A model generated the notes under the pieces. The model saw nothing but the letters and a program-made list of their open reading frames with translations. It was not told where the DNA came from and made no database searches. Source: Sporosarcina sp. P32b (lineage in GTDB: Bacteria > Bacillota > Bacilli > Bacillales_A > Planococcaceae). From it: a stretch of 64,000 bases of DNA. Shown piece by piece: positions 43,132 through 52,185 of the stretch; the first letter of the stretch is position 1; the number at the start of each line of letters is the position of its first letter. The DNA lies in NCBI RefSeq assembly GCF_002743335.1, contig NZ_PDZB01000004.1:1-64000 (forward strand), given 5' to 3'. The position numbers were made by a program, and so were the translations under genes.

Positions 43132-43788
43132 TTATTTTACGTATAGTACATACCAACGATCGTCCTTTTTCTCGATATATTCCCCAATCCAACCTTCATT
43201 CAGCAAATTTTGCTGCTGTTCAGTATTCTCCATTAGAACAAATTGCTGTTCTGACGTCGTTCCACGGGAAGGCTCTTGCAGATCCTTGAATAAAATATAG
43301 CGCAGTTTATTGCCGTATTTCATTTTGAGTTCTTTAATACGTAAACCCAGTGCAAACTTATCTTTCAAACTTGGAATATTAAAGGGCGCAACGGTTGTAC
43401 AAATATAACGATAGCGATCTCTCTCAACATGTTCCATTAGCCACTTCCCGAGTATCGTTTGCAGTCCATGTCCTCTATAGTCCGGATCCACACCCGAAAT
43501 CTCCGAATACAGCACGCTAGATAATTCGTTTAGTGATACTCCAGCGTCAATTCCTAAATGTTCTTCATCTTCACCAGGATCCAACATAGCACGGAACGCG
43601 ATAAGATGATTATCGACAAAAGCCCCTGCCATCATGCCATTGCCGCGTAGAATATACACAAATTCTTCTTCCGTTAACGGTTGAAGAAAATCAGGTTGCT
43701 CAAGAACTGCAATGATCCGTTGTTGTAAAGCTAGAACTTCCGGCAGCTGATCTTCCGTTAAAAGTGAAAGTGATGCTTGTAACGTCAT
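43132..43788 (-). CDS. GNAT-family N-acetyltransferase
   Basis: A 218-residue protein. The acetyl-CoA-binding pattern is in VDPDYRGHGLQTILGKWLMEH near residue 100 (Arg-x-x-Gly-x-Gly variant). The substrate is unknown. The ATG overlaps the stop codon of the epimerase gene by four bases, so the two are translationally coupled, suggesting the substrate is a dipeptide or amino acid related to the epimerase product. Confidence 0.82.
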   Translation of the reverse strand: MTLQASLSLLTEDQLPEVLALQQRIIAVLEQPDFLQPLTEEEFVYILRGNGMMAGAFVDNHLIAFRAMLDPGEDEEHLGIDAGVSLNELSSVLYSEISGVDPDYRGHGLQTILGKWLMEHVERDRYRYICTTVAPFNIPSLKDKFALGLRIKELKMKYGNKLRYILFKDLQEPSRGTTSEQQFVLMENTEQQQNLLNEGWIGEYIEKKDDRWYVLYVK

Positions 43789-44897
43789 AATGTCACCTTT
43801 TCTTTACGCACCGTCAATTCTTCTAGCGCTTGCTCATCTACGTCAATACCAAGTCCAGGCTTTTCATTGAGTTCAATAAACGGTACATCATAGTGCAGAT
43901 TGCCGACGTCTTTACTGAATTTCAACGGACCGGTCAATTCTACACTTGTCATTGCTTTTTGTGAGAATGCTACATGGAAGCCCGCTGCAGATCCAATAGA
44001 CGACTCCACCATGGATCCAACCTGACATTCGATACCTGCCATCTCCGCCATATGTGCAAGCTTCATTGCAGGATACATACCACCGCATTTCATAAGCTTG
44101 ATGTTCACTTTATCCGCTGCACGCTTTGCGATAATTTCACGCATCTCGCGTACTCCACGCAATCCTTCATCTGCCATTAGAGGCGTCGCGATTTTCGATT
44201 TGATTTCTACCATTGCATCGATATCGTCCGCTTTAACTGGTTGCTCGAGCCAATCTAGTTCACAACTCTCCAATTGTTTCATTGCCTGCAATGTTGTCGC
44301 ACTGTTGATCCAACCTTGGTTAACATCTACTCGGATTGCGATATCTTTGCCAACACGCTCGCGTACCGCCTGAATTCGCTTGACGTCTACGGCTACGTTA
44401 GTACCGACTTTCATCTTTAACGAACGATAGCCAGCTGCCACACGATCAGCAGCCTCTTGTGCCATATGTTCAGGTGAAGCGATACTTAGCACATGTGTAA
44501 TCGGAAATTTCTCATGATAACGTCCACCAAGCAAATTATAGGCAGGGATACCATATGCCTTCCCTACTGCGTCAAAGCAAGCCATGTCTAGCGCAGCTTT
44601 CGCTGTAGGCACACCGTAAATTGCTTGATCCATCACTTCATGAATTTTCCCAAAGCGACTTGGGTTTTCTCCAAGTAAAGCAGGAGCAAGTGTATGACGA
44701 AGTACAGCAAATGTACCTTCCCAACTTTCCCCTGTGACATGGTCGTCTGCTACCGCTTCACCATAACCCACATAACCTGTGTCCGTTGTTAGTTTTACAA
44801 TAATAGAAGGCATATCATCATAGGATGCATAGCTGATTACAAATGGTTCATAAAGTGGTAATCTAATCGCAAAAATTTCAATTTCAGTTATTTTCAT
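43785..44897 (-). CDS. Enolase-superfamily dipeptide epimerase-like enzyme
   Basis: A 370-residue enolase-superfamily protein (muconate-lactonising subgroup): acid/base Lys in SLKMKVG near residue 161, metal ligands Asp in RVDVNQGW near 189, Glu in LEQPV near 218 and Asp in MADEG near 242, and the second Lys in NIKLMKCGG near 266. This Lys-x-Lys/Lys pattern fits L-Ala-D/L-Glu-type dipeptide epimerases, with other MLE-group reactions possible. Good AGGAAAG site. Likely controlled by the divergent regulator at 44986. Confidence 0.88.
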   Translation of the reverse strand: MKITEIEIFAIRLPLYEPFVISYASYDDMPSIIVKLTTDTGYVGYGEAVADDHVTGESWEGTFAVLRHTLAPALLGENPSRFGKIHEVMDQAIYGVPTAKAALDMACFDAVGKAYGIPAYNLLGGRYHEKFPITHVLSIASPEHMAQEAADRVAAGYRSLKMKVGTNVAVDVKRIQAVRERVGKDIAIRVDVNQGWINSATTLQAMKQLESCELDWLEQPVKADDIDAMVEIKSKIATPLMADEGLRGVREMREIIAKRAADKVNIKLMKCGGMYPAMKLAHMAEMAGIECQVGSMVESSIGSAAGFHVAFSQKAMTSVELTGPLKFSKDVGNLHYDVPFIELNEKPGLGIDVDEQALEELTVRKEKVTL

Positions 44898-44946
44898 TAT
44901 TTTTCTTCCTTTCCTATTGGCAGCTTTTCATTCGTATTGTATGATT

Positions 44947-44965
44947 GTCGTTAAATAGTCGCTAA
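44947..44965. promoter_or_regulatory. Candidate operator: 11-bp-phased direct repeat
   Basis: GTCGTTAAATAGTCGCTAA contains two GTCGYT half-sites spaced 11 bases start to start. It lies between the divergent epimerase and regulator genes. A near-identical site lies at 47762-47781, upstream of nhaC. The regulator encoded between the two sites is the likely binder. Confidence 0.6.
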
Positions 44966-44985
44966 TGAAAAGAGGAGATCCCATT

Positions 44986-46236
44986 ATGAAGGTTACCATT
45001 GCATTGGTCGGCTCACAAGAATTTTGTCGGCAAGCAGAGAGTATAGTGTTGCCCCACAATATGTGCATTGATTATTATCAATATGACAGCCCGTCCGAAG
45101 CCCCTCGTCTACTAGAGGTACTGAAACCCTGTCACGCCATATTATTCTCTGGGTCCTTACCTTACGAAGCGTCCGAGAAAATTCTTCAAACGATCTCGAT
45201 TCCGGCATTTTATATTCAGCAAAATGAACATACAATAGCGATCACTTTATTATACCTTGCTTCAGAAAAGAATATGGCAATTCATGATATTTCTATAGAT
45301 ATTAAAGAAAGAACACATATCGAACAAATCCTGCAAGATCTTGATCCTCTCTCTTCCATGCAGAAGCCTGCTATACATGAACTGCAATCCAACAGTGATT
45401 TACAAGCCGTTGTAAACTTTCATTTAGAACATTTCAGAAACGGGATGTCTAAAATGGCATTGACCAGTGTGCATGCCGTATACGATCAATTACAAGCGGC
45501 GGGCATTCCAGCATTCCGGATGCTGGATCCTGCAAGCAATATTTTACGCGCGATGGAACACGCCGTTCAACAAGCAGATTTTGCAAGGAGTGAAGCGACT
45601 AAAATTGCTGTAGGCGTACTGCAAGTTCATCAACCTGAGGAACTTCCACAGGAAACTATAGAAACACTAGCGAACTACTTACAGGCTCAATGGAAAGAAA
45701 AAGAGGACAACTTCTTTTTCTACACTACTCTAGGCACCATCGAATTTGTTTTAGCCTTAAAGGCCTTCGTCCAGTTCTGTGAATCGCTTCACCCAGTATC
45801 CACTTTATCTTTTGGATTAGGACAAACAATGATAGAAGCTAGTGACAATGCGATGAGTGCACTGCAACTCGGCAAGCAAGAAATCCACAAAGGAATCTTT
45901 ATGCTAGATGAACATAAGAAGCTACACGGTCCTTTGCCAGCTACAAAACCGTCAGTTGCGATGAGGTTGGACGACCCTGATTTGCTTAAGATCAGCGAAA
46001 GGACGACATTGAGCCCGGCGGTCATTTCCAAACTTAAGCAGTTTGATCAATTCAGGCAATCTACGCCGTTCACCGCTAATGATTTAGCAGGATATTTAGC
46101 CGTTTCCAGAAGAACTGCTGAACGTACAATTAAAAAGCTTATGGATCAACAATATATCGATACGGTTGGCGAAGAAATGACCTACAGCCAAGGCAGACCA
46201 CGCGCATTATACAAATTGAAGATTGCTATCAACTAA
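44986..46236 (+). CDS. Transcriptional regulator with C-terminal winged helix
   Basis: A 416-residue cytosolic protein. The C-terminal 65 residues form a winged helix-turn-helix (FTANDLAGYLAVSRRTAERTIKKLMDQQYI near 358). The N-terminal two thirds contain a GGDEF-like or nucleotide-sensing region (SFGLGQTMIEASDNAMSALQLGKQ near 275) and an upstream domain of unknown ligand. Resembles Bacillus regulators placed beside peptide or amino acid genes. The start at 44986 follows AAGAGGAGA. A direct-repeat operator candidate lies 21-39 bases upstream. Confidence 0.75.
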   Translation: MKVTIALVGSQEFCRQAESIVLPHNMCIDYYQYDSPSEAPRLLEVLKPCHAILFSGSLPYEASEKILQTISIPAFYIQQNEHTIAITLLYLASEKNMAIHDISIDIKERTHIEQILQDLDPLSSMQKPAIHELQSNSDLQAVVNFHLEHFRNGMSKMALTSVHAVYDQLQAAGIPAFRMLDPASNILRAMEHAVQQADFARSEATKIAVGVLQVHQPEELPQETIETLANYLQAQWKEKEDNFFFYTTLGTIEFVLALKAFVQFCESLHPVSTLSFGLGQTMIEASDNAMSALQLGKQEIHKGIFMLDEHKKLHGPLPATKPSVAMRLDDPDLLKISERTTLSPAVISKLKQFDQFRQSTPFTANDLAGYLAVSRRTAERTIKKLMDQQYIDTVGEEMTYSQGRPRALYKLKIAIN

Positions 46237-46239
46237 AAA

Positions 46240-46269
46240 GGCAAGGCCGTTACATATCACGGCCTTGCC
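46240..46269. terminator. Bidirectional terminator between the regulator and nhaC
   Basis: GGCAAGGCCGT and ACGGCCTTGCC form a perfect stem with a loop of about eight bases, between two convergent genes. A and T residues flank both sides. Confidence 0.85.
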
Positions 46270-46277
46270 TATTAAAG

Positions 46278-47723
46278 TTATTCGAGTTGTGCCTCAAGTT
46301 CCAACTTCGCTTCCTGCTCATTCATTTCCACAATTTCTTCAGACGTCATTTTGACAATAGAAAATCCGGTTAGAGCATAGATAATTGAGATGAGTGGAAC
46401 AGCGAAATTCAGAATAGCGTATGGGCCGTATTCTACTACACTGACACCGAGCGTACCGAATATAAACACACCACATGTATTCCATGGAATAAATACAGAT
46501 GTAAGTGTTCCACCATCTTCTAGTGCACGCGAAAGATTCTTCGAGCTCAATCCCATATCTTTATAAGTTTTACTGAACATTCTGGAAGGTACAACAATGG
46601 AAACGTATTGTTCAGAACAAGTTGCATTGGTCATGACACACGCACCAATCGTTGAAATAATTAATGTAGACGTGGACTTCACAACTTTCAGCAATTGCTT
46701 CATAATTGCCCGTAACATACCTGAATACTCAAGAATACCACCAAAGGTCATGGCCACAATAGTCATAGAGACGGTATACATCATACTATCTAGGCCGCCA
46801 CCATTAAAAAGTTTATCAACTAGCTGGTTACCTGTTTCAATCGCAAAACCACTCTGCAGAGCACCTAGCGCATCCGCAAACGTCCCAGACTGAAGCGTTA
46901 CATGAGATAAGAAACCTAGGACGATTCCGATAATCAGTGCCGGCACCGCGGGAATCTTCATTGCTACCATCACGATGACAGCCAAAGGAACAAGCAATAA
47001 CCAGGGTGATATAACGAAGCTATCTTGCATGACCTGAGATGTGTTTGCAATTGATGTTAATTCTGCTTCACCTGAACCAAATCTTCTTCCGAGGAATGTA
47101 AACACACTAAGAGCAATTAGTAATCCAGGAATCGTCGTATACAGCATATGCTTAATATGATCGAATAAATCTGTTCCAGTAAGTCCTGCAGCTAAATTGG
47201 TTGTATCTGATAACGGTGACATCTTATCTCCAAAGTATGCGCCAGAAATGACAGCACCTGCTACCATACCAGCAGGGATTCCCATACTGAGTCCAATACC
47301 CATACCGGCTACACCAATCGTAGCCATTGTCGACCATGAGCTACCTATTGCCAATGAAACAATTGCACAAATTAGTGTAATGGCTACCAGGAACCAAGAA
47401 GGTGTAATGATCTTCAATCCGTAGAAAATCATTGTCGCAACTATTCCCCCACCCATCCACGAGCCAATCACCAAGCCGACAAGCATAATAATAATGACTG
47501 CTGGAAGAGCTAAACGAATTCCTTTGTACATCATTTCCTCAATTTCTTTCCAAGAGAATCCATGGCGCCAGGCTACGAGTGAAGCAATGGCAGTTCCTAC
47601 GATTAGTGGCATATGCGGTCCCTCTTTAAGCTTTACTACAGTTATAATCATAACTAGAATCATTAATACTAACGGCAGGATCGACCACCAGAACCCTATT
47701 TCTCTTTTTTGCCTCTGATCCAC
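46278..47723 (-). CDS. nhaC: NhaC-family Na+/H+ antiporter
   Basis: A 481-residue protein with about eleven to twelve hydrophobic segments: GSSWSTMATIGVAGMGIG near residue 150, GAYFGDKMSPLSDTTNLAAG near 172 and FIPWNTCGVFIFGTLGV near 410 are typical of NhaC antiporters, some of which exchange malate or lactate. The GTG at 47723 follows GGGGG by seven bases; a TTG five codons upstream is possible. Upstream are a direct-repeat operator shared with the epimerase promoter and a cre site. Confidence 0.9.
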   Translation of the reverse strand: MDQRQKREIGFWWSILPLVLMILVMIITVVKLKEGPHMPLIVGTAIASLVAWRHGFSWKEIEEMMYKGIRLALPAVIIIMLVGLVIGSWMGGGIVATMIFYGLKIITPSWFLVAITLICAIVSLAIGSSWSTMATIGVAGMGIGLSMGIPAGMVAGAVISGAYFGDKMSPLSDTTNLAAGLTGTDLFDHIKHMLYTTIPGLLIALSVFTFLGRRFGSGEAELTSIANTSQVMQDSFVISPWLLLVPLAVIVMVAMKIPAVPALIIGIVLGFLSHVTLQSGTFADALGALQSGFAIETGNQLVDKLFNGGGLDSMMYTVSMTIVAMTFGGILEYSGMLRAIMKQLLKVVKSTSTLIISTIGACVMTNATCSEQYVSIVVPSRMFSKTYKDMGLSSKNLSRALEDGGTLTSVFIPWNTCGVFIFGTLGVSVVEYGPYAILNFAVPLISIIYALTGFSIVKMTSEEIVEMNEQEAKLELEAQLE

Positions 47724-47761
47724 TACGCAACCCCCATTCAAATTCAGCCTATTAAAACACG

Positions 47762-47781
47762 TCGTTATATAGTCGTTTAAT
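47762..47781. promoter_or_regulatory. Second copy of the direct-repeat operator candidate
   Basis: GTCGTTATATAGTCGTTTAA lies 39-58 bases upstream of the nhaC start. It matches the site at 44947-44965 at nearly every position, including the 11-base spacing of GTCGTT half-sites. Confidence 0.6.
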
Positions 47782-47820
47782 CTATTTTAAACGTTTTCTA
47801 AATTGTTTGTCAATGAAAAT

Positions 47821-47835
47821 ATGAAAGCGTTTACT
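47821..47835 (-). promoter_or_regulatory. cre (CcpA) site upstream of nhaC
   Basis: ATGAAAGCGTTTACT fits the cre consensus WTGNAANCGNWNNCW at every position. It lies about 100 bases upstream of the nhaC start and 185 bases upstream of the DDAH-like gene. Confidence 0.6.
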
Positions 47836-48020
47836 ATTTCTGTTTTTCAATTTGGATGTCAGCCATTAAGAGAAAATCTTCCTGTGCGTATTTAAATTTT
47901 ACTATCACAATGGATTAACAACATTCTAAAACAGTGGAATCAAAGGATCAAAGAAGTTTATAAAAATGGGTAACGGGAATAATACAAAGTACTTTCATGA
48001 AATGGGAGGCGTACTATCCA

Positions 48021-48872
48021 TTGATAGCTAACAGCCAAAATGCAAATACGATAAAATGTGTAACAGAATATGATACTCTGCGCCGAGTCATCCTATGCCA
48101 GCCGGAATTCATGGCAATTGACGAGGTCATTAACGAAGTGCAAAAAAAGTATGAAGATGAAAACATTGATATACAACGTGCGATGAGTCAGCACGCAGAA
48201 TTCGAAAAATTATTGAAGGAAAACGGAGTGGAAGTGATCACCCTTCCTACTTCTGAAAAATATCCTGAACAAGTCTTTACACGAGATATCGGCTTTACGA
48301 TTGGCAATGAAGTATTTATCGCTGACTTGGCTGCAAATATACGAAAAGGTGAAGAAATCACGCTAAAAGAATGGCTGAGTGCGCAAGACATTCCTTATCA
48401 GTCCGCCACGGATCGAATGGAAGGCGGCGACATTATTGTCGACCGTGATACTATCTACATCGGCATCAGTAGTCGTACGTCCGAGGAAGCGGTCAACAAG
48501 CTGGAAGTAAAGCTTCCCGACCATCAGCTAAAGCGAATTCCATTTGACGGACGATACTTGCATCTAGACTGCGTGTTCAATATCCTTTCTTCCGAAAAAG
48601 CGCTAGTTTTTCCAGCAGCGTTTGATCAGGAAACACTCCACTTACTTGCTGACTCGTATCAATTGATTGAAGTAGCGGAAGATGAACAGTTTTCGCTAGG
48701 TACGAATGTACTTTCAATCGGTAACAATAAAGTATTCAGTTTGCCACAAAACAAACAAGTAAATAAAAACTTACGCGCAAATGGATTTGAGGTCATAGAA
48801 GTCGACTTCTCTGAAATCATTAAATCAGGCGGTTCTTTCAGATGTTGTTCGATGCCTGTTGAACGCGGTTAA
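48021..48872 (+). CDS. Dimethylarginine dimethylaminohydrolase/amidinotransferase family protein
   Basis: About 283 residues of the guanidino-group-modifying fold: Asp/Arg in FTRDIGF near residue 88, EGGDI near 135, catalytic His in LHLDCVFN near 180, and nucleophile Cys at the end in GGSFRCCSMPVER. It probably hydrolyses a guanidino compound such as methylarginine to citrulline. The TTG at 48021 is chosen because GGGAGG lies 11 bases upstream; an in-frame ATG at 47997 has no site. Monocistronic. Confidence 0.85.
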   Translation: MIANSQNANTIKCVTEYDTLRRVILCQPEFMAIDEVINEVQKKYEDENIDIQRAMSQHAEFEKLLKENGVEVITLPTSEKYPEQVFTRDIGFTIGNEVFIADLAANIRKGEEITLKEWLSAQDIPYQSATDRMEGGDIIVDRDTIYIGISSRTSEEAVNKLEVKLPDHQLKRIPFDGRYLHLDCVFNILSSEKALVFPAAFDQETLHLLADSYQLIEVAEDEQFSLGTNVLSIGNNKVFSLPQNKQVNKNLRANGFEVIEVDFSEIIKSGGSFRCCSMPVERG

Positions 48873-48877
48873 AGTGA

Positions 48878-48934
48878 AAGACCGAAGCCAATCCCACACG
48901 TTTTGTTGTGGTGATTGCGCTTCGGTCTTTTTTA
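48878..48934 (+). terminator. Terminator after the DDAH-like gene
   Basis: AAAGACCGAAGC and GCTTCGGTCTTT form a stem with an internal CACAC/GTGTG-type extension and a T run. It lies between convergent genes. Confidence 0.85.
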
Positions 48935-49642
48935 TTCGAGTATATCTATATAGTAATTTTGCTCATGATCCAGATCGGGTATATCGAGCTCAATTGTATC
49001 AGGAATTAACAAGTGAATCGTCATGACTCCTGATACACTCCCAGAGGAATTCCCGTGCGTCTTTTCACCGGTAAACTGATTCAATATGTTTGAATCATGG
49101 TAAAACGTATACTCTAGACGGTTTTCTGGTTGCTTTGGAACAGACATGGAATTGCTATTCCAAACAGGCAGATTAATTTTGAGTTGATCGGATAAATCGT
49201 AATACATACTGTCTTCACCATTAAACATCGTCATCAATTCAGGGGAATAGACCGTTTCTTCTATTGTTCCACTAATTTCAGGTGTGCGCTTTATCAGAAT
49301 ATATGCACCTGGGAAAGAAGAGATCGTGAATTTCCCTTCTACCTCATGTGACCGCTTTGCCAATACTAGGTTTTTAGGAATTGGTAACTCTTCTACAATT
49401 GCATTATATAGATCAAATCCGACTTCATTTGCCCCTACTTCAGGGGGATTTACGCCCTCTATTCGTTGTTCCATCGCTTCCGCTACGACAAGTCCAATTA
49501 ACAGTAACACAAGGTACCCTGTGATCAGCTTCCAATGAAATGATTTTTTTATGCGTACACGCCCCATATTCTTTGTCACCATAATAATTGTCAGCAACCC
49601 AAGAAGCAGAACGACTGGAACCAGAATAGTAATAAACATCAA
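48932..49642 (-). CDS. Membrane protein with extracytoplasmic domain, ABC operon partner
   Basis: A 236-residue protein with two N-terminal hydrophobic segments (about 5-24 and 38-57) and a beta-rich region of about 175 residues facing out. No family recognised. It is the last gene of the YtrA-type operon, overlapping the permease gene by four bases, so it may be an accessory subunit of that exporter. Confidence 0.65.
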   Translation of the reverse strand: MMFITILVPVVLLLGLLTIIMVTKNMGRVRIKKSFHWKLITGYLVLLLIGLVVAEAMEQRIEGVNPPEVGANEVGFDLYNAIVEELPIPKNLVLAKRSHEVEGKFTISSFPGAYILIKRTPEISGTIEETVYSPELMTMFNGEDSMYYDLSDQLKINLPVWNSNSMSVPKQPENRLEYTFYHDSNILNQFTGEKTHGNSSGSVSGVMTIHLLIPDTIELDIPDLDHEQNYYIDILE

Positions 49643-50394
49643 GGGTTCCTCACCTCCAAGCGATTTGTGACGAAGAAGCTGATAGCAAACAGAACAGCAA
49701 TTGTTGCTACTATCTTCAACGTGAATAGTAGAATCGATGTTTCTCCATAGTAGAAATACAATAATCCACTATTCTCATTGTCTGCTACAGCGAATGTGCT
49801 CTGCGTAAATGCATACCAAATCACTCCAAACAGCGCGATGAACAGTTTGCTCCATTGGATAAGTGAACCCAGTGTATAACCAATTAGCATGAGCAACAGC
49901 GTATAAGCCATCATCACAAAAATACGTGACAAGAAATCAAGTGGTGAAGATAATAAACCAGCTGTTTCAATAATCATATTATCTCTAAACATCGCGATAA
50001 TCTTCATCACTGAACCAAGTAAAACAGTCGTCACCCCACCGAGCAATGCAGCCGTACAAAAGAAGTAGAAATTAGCCAATTGAAACGTCAAACGATTCGT
50101 TACAAACGAAAAGGATTCATTCCGTTGCGCGGCAGATGTCAACAAGAAGCCGACAATGAATGCCCAGAATAGTGTCAGCCCTAGCTGTGCGTCGTTCGAT
50201 ATGGAAGTGAAATTGAAGGAAATAGGCTCCCCCCAATCATTCATGGAGGTAGTTGTAACTGCCCCGCTTATAAATACAGTTGCGATAATTTGCAGTACAA
50301 TCAACATGGTGAAAATCGCCCCATTGGCGTTCAATTTAAGAAAAAACTGTCGTTTTGCAAGTTCATTCACGCTCCATTGCGTCGAATACATCAT
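49639..50394 (-). CDS. ABC transporter permease
   Basis: A 251-residue protein with six hydrophobic segments (about 28-48, 72-90, 105-125, 150-172, 178-198, 222-244), as in single-domain ABC-2-like permeases of Ytr-type systems. The start overlaps the ATPase gene end by about 30 bases; a second ATG one codon later is equally possible. It pairs with the ATPase upstream. Confidence 0.78.
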   Translation of the reverse strand: MMYSTQWSVNELAKRQFFLKLNANGAIFTMLIVLQIIATVFISGAVTTTSMNDWGEPISFNFTSISNDAQLGLTLFWAFIVGFLLTSAAQRNESFSFVTNRLTFQLANFYFFCTAALLGGVTTVLLGSVMKIIAMFRDNMIIETAGLLSSPLDFLSRIFVMMAYTLLLMLIGYTLGSLIQWSKLFIALFGVIWYAFTQSTFAVADNENSGLLYFYYGETSILLFTLKIVATIAVLFAISFFVTNRLEVRNP

Positions 50395-51271
50395 CTACTC
50401 CTCCTCTCGTCTGACCTGTCATTGCAAGATATGCCTCACTTGCTGAAACCGCTGACACGCGTATTCCTGCTTGCTTTAATTCAGTTAGCTCTAAGTTTGT
50501 ATGGTCATTGTCGACAATCCATTCTGTTAATGGACCAGCAGAAGACTTATGAATGACGGCATATCGATTAGCATATTGTTTCAATACATTTTCTTTACCT
50601 TGTAACGAAATAAATTTCTCTTGAAGTTCAGTTATTGAACCATGAAATGCACTATCTTTTCCATCGATCAATAAGATATCCTCCAGTAAGTCCTCCATTT
50701 CCTCCATATGGTGACTTGATAAAAGAATGGTTCGTGGATGCGCTAGATAATCTTTCAGCAGCGCTCGGTAGAAGTCCCTACGCGCTCCAGCATCCATTCC
50801 CGTAATCGGCTCATCAAACATGGTTAGTGGGCAACGTGTGGCAATGCCGACAACAGCATTGAATGTACTGCGTTTGCCTTTTGATAGAACACGATGGTTC
50901 AGCGACAGCGGTAATTTGAAATACTTGAGCAGACGCATAGCTAGGTCCTGATCCCAATTTTCATAGAAGCGATCACATTCCGTCAATAAATCGCCCAGTG
51001 TGAGTGCATCCGGAAAGCCCATCATATCGTCTATGAAAATCATGTTGGCAGAAACCTTAAGACTGTTGAAGGGACGCTCACCCAACACACGAAGCTCTCC
51101 ATCCGACTCTTTTATGAATCCCGCAACCATCTTCATAAGTGTTGTTTTCCCCACACCATTACGTCCTACCAATCCCGTAATGACATTCTCACGGATTTCT
51201 AAATTTAACTGATTCAGTACTGTAATGGAACGATAGCTTTTCGTCACGTTTTTCAAAGTAATTGCTGGCAT
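50363..51271 (-). CDS. ABC transporter ATP-binding protein
   Basis: A 302-residue ATPase: Walker A GLVGRNGVGKTTLMK near residue 35, signature LSKGKRSTFN near 128 (divergent LSxGx form), Walker B PLTMFDEPITGMD near 150 and switch His in SSHHMEEM near 188. Likely the motor of an exporter with the downstream permease, as in cell-envelope-stress YtrBCDEF systems. The ATG overlaps the regulator stop codon (TAATG). Confidence 0.88.
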   Translation of the reverse strand: MPAITLKNVTKSYRSITVLNQLNLEIRENVITGLVGRNGVGKTTLMKMVAGFIKESDGELRVLGERPFNSLKVSANMIFIDDMMGFPDALTLGDLLTECDRFYENWDQDLAMRLLKYFKLPLSLNHRVLSKGKRSTFNAVVGIATRCPLTMFDEPITGMDAGARRDFYRALLKDYLAHPRTILLSSHHMEEMEDLLEDILLIDGKDSAFHGSITELQEKFISLQGKENVLKQYANRYAVIHKSSAGPLTEWIVDNDHTNLELTELKQAGIRVSAVSASEAYLAMTGQTRGGVDDVFDAMERE

Positions 51272-51642
51272 TATGACCTCTCCTTTCGCTCTGCTCGAAT
51301 TAATTCAATGAGCTGTTCCTCTTGAAGGCCAAGCAATGCAGCTTCATTAAGCAGCTCCTGCACCAGACGACTTAACCTACCGCCTTTACGTTTCGTCAGC
51401 AGTTTCTCACGTGCATCAGCAGATACAAACGTGCCAAGGCCCCGTTTCTTGTAAATAAGTTCCGCATCCAGCAAAATCGTCAGCCCCTTCCCCGCAGTTG
51501 CAGGATTGATATTGAAAAGATCTGCCAGTTGATACTGTGAGTACACTTTATCGTCTGCTTGTAACGTACCTTCAATAATTTCCGTCTCTAACCACTCTGC
51601 AATTTGTATATAAATCGGCTTTTCTCCATCCATCTCAAGCAA
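51271..51642 (-). CDS. GntR-family regulator (YtrA-like)
   Basis: A 123-residue protein with an N-terminal GntR winged helix (PIYIQIAEWLETEIIEGTLQ, then YSQYQLADLFNINPATAGKGLTILLDAELIYKKRGLGTFV) and a short helical tail, the YtrA subfamily layout. It represses the ABC operon it heads. The TTG at 51642 follows AAGGTGGTG; an ATG three codons later lacks a site. A perfect inverted repeat lies just upstream. Confidence 0.85.
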   Translation of the reverse strand: MLEMDGEKPIYIQIAEWLETEIIEGTLQADDKVYSQYQLADLFNINPATAGKGLTILLDAELIYKKRGLGTFVSADAREKLLTKRKGGRLSRLVQELLNEAALLGLQEEQLIELIRAERKERS

Positions 51643-51668
51643 GAACTTCACCACCTTAATGTAACCCA

Positions 51669-51690
51669 GTGCATTACTGTTGTAATGCAC
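51669..51690 (-). promoter_or_regulatory. YtrA-type operator
   Basis: GTGCATTAC-TGTT-GTAATGCAC is a perfect nine-base inverted repeat with a four-base spacer. On the minus strand, TTGCAG and TATAGT with a 17-base spacer lie directly upstream and overlap its edge, forming a plausible promoter, so the encoded GntR protein could block transcription. Confidence 0.7.
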
Positions 51691-51807
51691 TATACATGTT
51701 TTTATATTATACTGCAAGTGCAGAAAAAATATGTCGTAAAGCGATGAATAAAATGATCACTTACTACACATCCTAGGTATTTACACTGTATGTAAGGAGC
51801 GGATGAA

Positions 51808-52140
51808 ATGAATACAGTAAAGGACTTTCCCATTCAGCAAAATAGATTAATCAATGCGGGCTTTCTATTAGTTTGCTTATGTTTATTAGATGCCGTTTTC
51901 ACAGATTATGGTTTACGGTTTGGTCTTATAGAAGAAGCCAATCTGCTCGTGTCGTTTTTATATGAACAAAGTATTCCTTTGTTTTATGTAGTGAAACTAG
52001 GATTACCTTTGATACTTTTATATATCGTGACGATCAGTAAATTAGGATTCTGGGTACGGATTACTATGACTACTGCATTATTTCTTTATATAGCAGTACT
52101 TTTCGTTCATATCTTTTGGTTAGTTATATCATCAATATAA
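51808..52140 (+). CDS. DUF5658-like membrane protein
   Basis: A 110-residue protein with three hydrophobic segments (about 15-32, 55-75, 82-105). The segment LLDAVFTDYGLRFGLIEEANLLV resembles the DUF5658 pattern of bacilli, with an acidic residue in the first helix. TAAGGAGCGG precedes the ATG. Function unknown; monocistronic. Confidence 0.68.
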   Translation: MNTVKDFPIQQNRLINAGFLLVCLCLLDAVFTDYGLRFGLIEEANLLVSFLYEQSIPLFYVVKLGLPLILLYIVTISKLGFWVRITMTTALFLYIAVLFVHIFWLVISSI

Positions 52141-52150
52141 GTTTACATAC

Positions 52151-52182
52151 AAAAAAGACTATCGGATCCGATAGTCTTTTTT
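52151..52182. terminator. Bidirectional terminator
   Basis: AAAAAGACTATCGGATCCGATAGTCTTTTTT is a near-perfect palindrome between the convergent DUF5658-like and aminotransferase genes. Confidence 0.9.
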
Positions 52183-52185
52183 GGA

